From CBETVX01 sp965539935 (GTDB lineage: Bacteria; Bacillota; Clostridia; Peptostreptococcales; Caminicellaceae), in NCBI GenBank assembly GCA_965539935.1, contig CBETVX010000074.1, positions 1 through 10,816 on the forward strand: a stretch of 10,816 bases of DNA, in the 5' to 3' direction. The notes beneath the pieces were generated by a model. The model saw nothing but the letters and a program-made list of their open reading frames with translations. It did not search any database and was not told the origin of the DNA. Shown one piece after another: positions 7,080 to 10,816 of the stretch. Position 1 is the stretch's first letter; the number at the start of each line of letters is the position of its first letter. The position numbers and the translations under genes are program-made.

Positions 7080-7529
7080 ATGAAACTATCCACAAAGGGA
7101 AGATATGGACTAAAAGCTATGTTTGATTTAGCATTAAATTATGGAGAAGGTCCCATTGCATTAAATAATATAGCAGAGAGACAAAAAATATCTGTTCATT
7201 ATCTAGAACAATTAATTGCACCACTGAGAAAGGCTGGCTTAGTTAAAAGTGTAAGAGGTGCACAAGGCGGCTATATGTTGGCCGATAGTCCTGAGAATAT
7301 TACTGTAGGTGATGTAATTAGAACTTTAGAAGGACCAATAGCACCGGCGGATTGCGTGATAGATGATGAAGAAAATGACTGTGAAAGATCTGGTCATTGT
7401 ATAACAAAAACTATTTGGGAAAAGATTAAAGTAAGTATAGATAATGTTATAGATTCAATAACGCTTCAAAATATGCTAGATGATTATAAGGAAATGAATA
7501 AATCTGATTCATATATGTACTATATTTAA
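7080..7529 (+). CDS. iscR: Rrf2-family transcriptional regulator, IscR-like
   Basis: This 149-residue winged-helix dimer probably senses Fe-S cluster status and represses its own operon. The N terminus MKLSTKGRYGLKAMFDLAL and the recognition region ISVHYLEQLIAPLRKAGLVK (37-56) are classic Rrf2, followed by the wing VRGAQGGY (58-65). Cys92, Cys101 and Cys107 form C-X8-C-X5-C; E. coli IscR has C-X5-C-X5-C plus His107. The residue matching that His is Lys110 here, though His106 sits beside Cys107. The three cysteines favour IscR over the cysteine-metabolism repressor CymR, which occupies the same place next to rarA in Bacillus but lacks this cluster motif. AAGGGGTG gives a strong ribosome site. 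iscS begins 33 bp downstream. Confidence 0.88.
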   Translation: MKLSTKGRYGLKAMFDLALNYGEGPIALNNIAERQKISVHYLEQLIAPLRKAGLVKSVRGAQGGYMLADSPENITVGDVIRTLEGPIAPADCVIDDEENDCERSGHCITKTIWEKIKVSIDNVIDSITLQNMLDDYKEMNKSDSYMYYI

Positions 7530-7562
7530 GAAATATTAGAAAAACTGTGGGGAGTTGATTTT

Positions 7563-8741
7563 ATGAATAAAAAAGTATATTTAGACTATTCTGCTACCAC
7601 TCCAATGAAAAAGGAAGTAGTAGATGCTATGATGCCATACTTTAGTGAAAAGTTTGGTAATCCTTCAAGTATATATTCCTTTGGTAGAGAAGCCAAGAAG
7701 GCCCTTGATATATCTAGGGATACAATAGCTAAAGCTATAGGAGCAGATTCAAAAGAATTATTTTTCACAAGCGGTGGTTCAGAGGCGGATAACTGGGCTA
7801 TAAAAGGGGTTGCCTTTGCCAATAGAAATAAAGGGAATCATATTATAACAAGTAAAATAGAACACCATGCAGTTTTACACGTGTGTGAATACCTAGAAAA
7901 ACAAGGGTTTGAGGTAACTTATTTAGATGTAGATCAATATGGTATGATAGACCTTAAGCAGTTGGAAGAAGCAATTACGGATAAGACTATCTTAATAAGT
8001 ATTATGTTTGTTAATAATGAAATTGGAACTATACAGCCTATAAAGGAAATTGGAAAAATTGCTAAGGAAAAGGGAGTGTATTTCCATACCGATGCAGTTC
8101 AAGCTTTAGGTAATGTGGATATAGATGTAAAAGAACTTAATGTAGACCTTATGAATTTTTCTGCTCATAAGATATATGGACCAAAGGGAATAGGAGCCCT
8201 TTACATAAGAAAAGGTGTAAGAATTGATCCTCTCATCCATGGTGGAGCTCAAGAAAGAAGAAGAAGAGCTGGTACTGAAAATGTTGCAAGCGTTGTTGGA
8301 TTTGCTAAGGCAGTAGAAATGGCAAATGAAAATTTAGAGTCCCATAGAAAGCGTTTAATGGAATTAAGAGATAAATTAATTAAGGGAGTTATGGATAACA
8401 TAGATTATGTAAGGTTGAATGGACATCCTGAACAAAGACATCCTGGAAATGCAAACTTTTGTTTTGAATTTATAGAGGGTGAATCCCTATTATTGAGCTT
8501 GGATATGCTTGGAATTGCTGGTTCAAGTGGCTCGGCTTGTACTTCTGGTTCCCTTGACCCATCCCATGTGTTGATGGCTATAGGGCTTCCTCATGAAATA
8601 GCCCATGGATCTTTAAGACTTACTGTAGGAGATTTTACAACGGAAGAGGATATAGATTATGTAATAGAAAATTTACCTAAAATTGTAGATAGATTGAGAC
8701 AGATGTCTCCATTATATGAAAAAGTAAAGGGAGGACAATAA
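7563..8741 (+). CDS. iscS: Cysteine desulfurase (NifS/IscS class)
   Basis: A pyridoxal-phosphate enzyme that takes sulfur from L-cysteine, leaving alanine, and passes the persulfide to acceptors such as IscU and MnmA. The 392-residue length is normal. It starts with VYLDYSATTPM; His102 (in EHHAV) stacks on the cofactor, HTDAVQ (175-180) supplies Asp177 and Gln180, the Schiff-base lysine is Lys203 in SAHKIYGPKG, and the catalytic cysteine is Cys326 in SSGSACTSG on the mobile loop. All key residues are present. GGGGAG lies before ATG 7563. The iscU start is one base after the stop, so the two are tightly coupled in translation. The class is group I by the loop sequence. In the equivalent Bacillus position the enzyme is YrvO, which serves MnmA, and here it probably serves both partners. 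Confidence 0.95.
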   Translation: MNKKVYLDYSATTPMKKEVVDAMMPYFSEKFGNPSSIYSFGREAKKALDISRDTIAKAIGADSKELFFTSGGSEADNWAIKGVAFANRNKGNHIITSKIEHHAVLHVCEYLEKQGFEVTYLDVDQYGMIDLKQLEEAITDKTILISIMFVNNEIGTIQPIKEIGKIAKEKGVYFHTDAVQALGNVDIDVKELNVDLMNFSAHKIYGPKGIGALYIRKGVRIDPLIHGGAQERRRRAGTENVASVVGFAKAVEMANENLESHRKRLMELRDKLIKGVMDNIDYVRLNGHPEQRHPGNANFCFEFIEGESLLLSLDMLGIAGSSGSACTSGSLDPSHVLMAIGLPHEIAHGSLRLTVGDFTTEEDIDYVIENLPKIVDRLRQMSPLYEKVKGGQ

Positions 8742-8742
8742 A

Positions 8743-9189
8743 ATGTACAGTGAAAAAGTAATGAACCATTTCATGAATCCAAGAAATGTTGGAGAAATAG
8801 AAAATGCCGATGGTGTAGGAGAAGTTGGTAATGCCAAATGTGGAGATATAATGAAAATGTATCTAAAAATCGAAGATGGTATTATAAAGGATGTAAAATT
8901 TAAAACCTTTGGATGTGGATCGGCCATAGCTACTTCAAGTATAGCTACTGAAATGATAATAGGAAAGACTGTAGAAGAAGCAGTTAAACTAACTAATAAA
9001 GCAGTAGTAGAAGCTCTTGATGGACTACCATCTCAAAAAATTCATTGCTCAGTTTTAGCAGAGCAAGCTGTAAAGGCAGCTCTTTATGATTATGCTAAAA
9101 AGAATAATATAACAATAGAAGGACTTGAAGATTTCAACCCTGTAGATGATATACATGATCATGAACACGGTCATGAAGAAGACGAATAG
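8743..9189 (+). CDS. iscU: Fe-S cluster assembly scaffold (IscU / N-terminal NifU type)
   Basis: A 148-residue scaffold on which IscS builds [2Fe-2S] clusters before transfer to target proteins. The start MYSEKVMNHFMNPRNVGEIE is characteristic, and the three ligand cysteines are Cys33 (NAKCGD, with the Asp35 that affects cluster lability), Cys58 (FGCGSA) and Cys102 (IHCSVLA). It lacks the NifU ferredoxin and C-terminal domains. After the fold ends at about residue 130 there is a charged tail, HDHEHGHEEDE (138-148), with four His, a likely metal-binding appendix. GGGAGG overlaps the end of iscS. No hscA, hscB, iscA or fdx follows: the operon ends at a terminator, which is the minimal nifS-nifU layout of many clostridia. 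Confidence 0.95.
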   Translation: MYSEKVMNHFMNPRNVGEIENADGVGEVGNAKCGDIMKMYLKIEDGIIKDVKFKTFGCGSAIATSSIATEMIIGKTVEEAVKLTNKAVVEALDGLPSQKIHCSVLAEQAVKAALYDYAKKNNITIEGLEDFNPVDDIHDHEHGHEEDE

Positions 9190-9198
9190 AAAAAAGAG

Positions 9199-9232
9199 AA
9201 AAAGACCTGGTTTTTATACTAGGTCTTTTATT
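9199..9232 (+). terminator. Intrinsic terminator of the isc operon
   Basis: AAAAGACCT (9200-9208) pairs with AGGTCTTTT (9221-9229), and a G-U and a G-C pair extend the stem inward around a T-rich loop. The U-run is short (TTTT-A-TT), so some read-through into mnmA is possible. Confidence 0.8.
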
Positions 9233-9236
9233 CAGA

Positions 9237-9263
9237 AATCATTTATTATATTGATAAATGATT
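9237..9263. repeat. Perfect AT-rich inverted repeat between the isc terminator and mnmA
   Basis: AATCATTTAT (9237-9246) and ATAAATGATT (9254-9263) are exact inverse copies around a 7-base centre. There is no U-tract after it on the plus strand, so it is not an ordinary terminator. Its right arm overlaps the candidate -35 of mnmA (9251-9256), which would suit an operator. Confidence 0.6.
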
Positions 9264-9278
9264 ATAAAAAAGTATAAA
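9251..9278 (+). promoter_or_regulatory. Candidate sigma-A promoter of mnmA
   Basis: TTGATA (9251-9256, five of six consensus) and TATAAA (9273-9278, five of six) are 16 bases apart, about 75 bases before the mnmA start and just after the isc terminator. The resulting leader of about 70 bases would contain the dyad at 9319-9333. Confidence 0.5.
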
Positions 9279-9318
9279 TTAATTCCTTGTGTTAGTTTAT
9301 TGAGCTAATATCCCATAA

Positions 9319-9333
9319 AAATCTAAGTGATTT
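9319..9333. promoter_or_regulatory. 15-bp dyad AAATC-N5-GATTT upstream of mnmA
   Basis: AAATCTAAGTGATTT repeats the iscR-leader element (7038-7052) with a single C-to-T change in the centre. Both arms are perfect. It ends 19 bases before the mnmA start codon and just before the ribosome site. It may be a protein site, or an RNA stem close to the translation start. Confidence 0.42.
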
Positions 9334-9352
9334 ATGATTAGTAGGTGAAAAT

Positions 9353-10450
9353 ATGAATTTAGATAAAAAAAAGGTAATAGTAGGAATGAGTGGTGGAGTA
9401 GATAGTTCTGTTGCAGCATATATATTGAAAAAACAAGGATATGAAGTTATAGGCGTTACTATGAAGGTTTGGCAGGATACCGGAGAAGATTATCCTGAAA
9501 GAGAAGATGGTTGCTGTGGACTTTCAGCAGTTGATGATGCTAGACGAGTGGCTCAAAAACTGGATATTCCTTTTTATGTAATGAACTTCAAATCTGTTTT
9601 CAAAGAAAAGGTTATAGATTATTTTGTGGAAGAATATTTAAATGGAAGAACTCCAAATCCTTGCATTGCATGTAATAAATATATTAAATTTGAAGAACTT
9701 ATTAAAAAAGCCCACTCTTTAGGAGCATATTATGTTGCTACGGGACATTATGCTAGAATAATTCATGATGAAAAATCCCATAGATATCTAATTAAAAAAT
9801 CTGATGCAGAGAAAAAAGACCAGACCTATACTTTATATAACCTTACTCAAGAGCAATTAAAGTATATGTTGATGCCATTAGGAGAAATATCTTCTAAAGA
9901 AGAGGTAAGGAAAATAGCTAAAGAAATAGGTCTAGATGTTGCCAATAAACCTGATAGTCAAGAGATATGTTTTGTTCCAGAGGACGATTACGGAAAATTC
10001 ATAGAAGAAAATGCTGATAAAGCCATTGTACCCGGTGAATTTGTTGATTTAGATGGAAATGTTTTGGGAAAACATAAAGGAATAATTCATTATACGATAG
10101 GCCAACGTAAGGGTCTAGGAATATCCTTAGGTAAACCAGCCTATGTTGTTAATATAATACCTGAAAAAAATCAAGTTGTACTAGGTAATAATGAAGATGT
10201 TTTTTCTAATGGACTTATTGCTGAGAAAGTCAACTTTATTACCTTTGATGAATTAAAAGACCCTGTTGATGTAAAAGCTAAAATTAGATATACAGCCAGA
10301 GCGGAAGATGCCATTATTAAACCATTAGAAGATGGAAAGTTTAAAATTGAATTTATCAAGCCCCAAAGAGCTATTACTCCTGGACAGGCTATTGTTTTTT
10401 ATCAAGATGATATCTTGGTGGGAGGAGGAACGATTCTAAAGGCTATTTAA
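9353..10450 (+). CDS. mnmA: tRNA-specific 2-thiouridylase
   Basis: MnmA (TrmU) activates uridine 34 of tRNA-Lys, -Glu and -Gln with ATP and replaces the 2-oxygen with sulfur delivered from a cysteine desulfurase, here probably the nearby IscS. The 365 residues match the family. The N-terminal PP-loop SGGVDSS is at 13-19. The catalytic pair is Cys104 (NPCIACNKYIKF) and Cys206 (DSQEICFV), equivalent to E. coli Cys102 and Cys199. ATGHYAR at 129-135 and the HYTIGQRKGLG segment leading into the C-terminal beta domain are also conserved. AGGTG precedes ATG 9353 by five bases. It has its own leader and is followed directly by a terminator, so it is separable from the isc operon. No tusA-E relay is present, consistent with direct sulfur transfer as in Bacillus. 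Confidence 0.97.
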   Translation: MNLDKKKVIVGMSGGVDSSVAAYILKKQGYEVIGVTMKVWQDTGEDYPEREDGCCGLSAVDDARRVAQKLDIPFYVMNFKSVFKEKVIDYFVEEYLNGRTPNPCIACNKYIKFEELIKKAHSLGAYYVATGHYARIIHDEKSHRYLIKKSDAEKKDQTYTLYNLTQEQLKYMLMPLGEISSKEEVRKIAKEIGLDVANKPDSQEICFVPEDDYGKFIEENADKAIVPGEFVDLDGNVLGKHKGIIHYTIGQRKGLGISLGKPAYVVNIIPEKNQVVLGNNEDVFSNGLIAEKVNFITFDELKDPVDVKAKIRYTARAEDAIIKPLEDGKFKIEFIKPQRAITPGQAIVFYQDDILVGGGTILKAI

Positions 10451-10477
10451 AATGCACTTAATTGTGCATTTTTTTTT
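10449..10477 (+). terminator. Intrinsic terminator of mnmA
   Basis: AAAATGCAC (10449-10457) pairs with GTGCATTTT (10464-10472) around TTAATT and runs into an uninterrupted T tract to 10477. The left arm overlaps the mnmA stop codon. Confidence 0.92.
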
Positions 10478-10527
10478 ATTTTTTAGAAAAAATATTAATA
10501 TAAAACATTTTGGACTTGGTGATACTA

Positions 10528-10816
10528 ATGCTCAAAACAAGTGAAATAATAGGATATTCAGTTTTTTGTAAAGATAGCAATTATAAAGAAGGAGAAGTAA
10601 AGGATATAATTTTGAATTTTAAAGATTTTAAAATTGAGAGTTTAATAGTTGAGCATAATAATTTTTTTCACACAACAAAGATATTAGATTTTAACAATAT
10701 TTATTCAATAGAAAATGAAACTATAAACATAAAATTTAATAAAAACTTAAAACCCTACAAAAGAAAAAAGAATAAAAAAAATACTTATACATCAATGGGA
10801 TTGGAAGTAATAAATG
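10528..10816 (+). CDS. PRC-barrel domain protein, N-terminal part (cut by right edge)
   Basis: The frame opens at ATG 10528 after GGTGA (10518-10522) and is open for 96 codons to the window end. Residues 1-80 fit a PRC-barrel: LKTSEIIGYSVFC, then GEVKDIILN and a third strand IESLIVEH, ending with an ILDFNNIYSIENETINI segment. A lysine-rich stretch (KPYKRKKNKKN) follows, and MGLEVI at the end may begin a second barrel. The placement after mnmA matches Bacillus yrrD, a two-barrel protein of unknown role found just before alaS, so alaS may lie further right. PRC-barrels often bind RNA or protein partners, as in RimM, but no specific role can be given here. Confidence 0.75.
   Translation, partial: MLKTSEIIGYSVFCKDSNYKEGEVKDIILNFKDFKIESLIVEHNNFFHTTKILDFNNIYSIENETINIKFNKNLKPYKRKKNKKNTYTSMGLEVIN

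Noticed and set aside
7586..8927. Antisense open frames of 70-80 codons opposite iscS and iscU
   Set aside because: They are shadows of strongly conserved genes and have no ribosome sites or family features.

Overview
The window looks like chromosomal DNA from a low-GC Gram-positive anaerobe of the Clostridia. Base composition is strongly AT-rich, genes carry GGAGG-type ribosome sites, three U-tract hairpin terminators are visible, and the rarA / Rrf2 regulator / cysteine desulfurase / mnmA / PRC-barrel order matches the Firmicute neighbourhood known from Bacillus (yrvN, cymR, yrvO, trmU, yrrD). I cannot name a genus.

Left half (about 1-5620) is an accessory surface-glycan region with genes on both strands. 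It holds the start of a minus-strand gene running off the left edge, a small GT2 glycosyltransferase, a minus-strand orphan protein that reads as a beta-propeller plus coiled coil, a two-domain GT2-GT4 glycosyltransferase, and a PAPS-type sulfotransferase. A strong terminator closes the region at about 5600. The truncated left-edge gene appears to be a paralogue of the propeller protein, so the region alternates propeller-type proteins and glycan enzymes. The best reading is a small module that builds, and probably sulfates, a glycan on a cell or spore surface. The substrate is unknown and the propeller proteins match no family I recognise.

Right half (about 5640-10816) is housekeeping and all on the plus strand: rarA (replication-fork maintenance ATPase), then an iscR-iscS-iscU operon behind a near-consensus sigma-A promoter and closed by a terminator, then mnmA with its own leader and terminator, then the start of a PRC-barrel gene cut by the right edge. 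IscS takes sulfur from cysteine and can pass it to IscU for Fe-S cluster assembly and to MnmA for 2-thiouridine in tRNA. The Rrf2 regulator has three cysteines in the cluster-binding region and so looks like an Fe-S sensing IscR rather than CymR.

The most useful regulatory observation is a 15-bp dyad, AAATC-N5-GATTT, present with 14 of 15 identical bases just upstream of both iscR and mnmA. It would fit a shared control element joining Fe-S assembly and tRNA thiolation. No tRNA, rRNA, CRISPR array, insertion sequence or prophage feature was seen.
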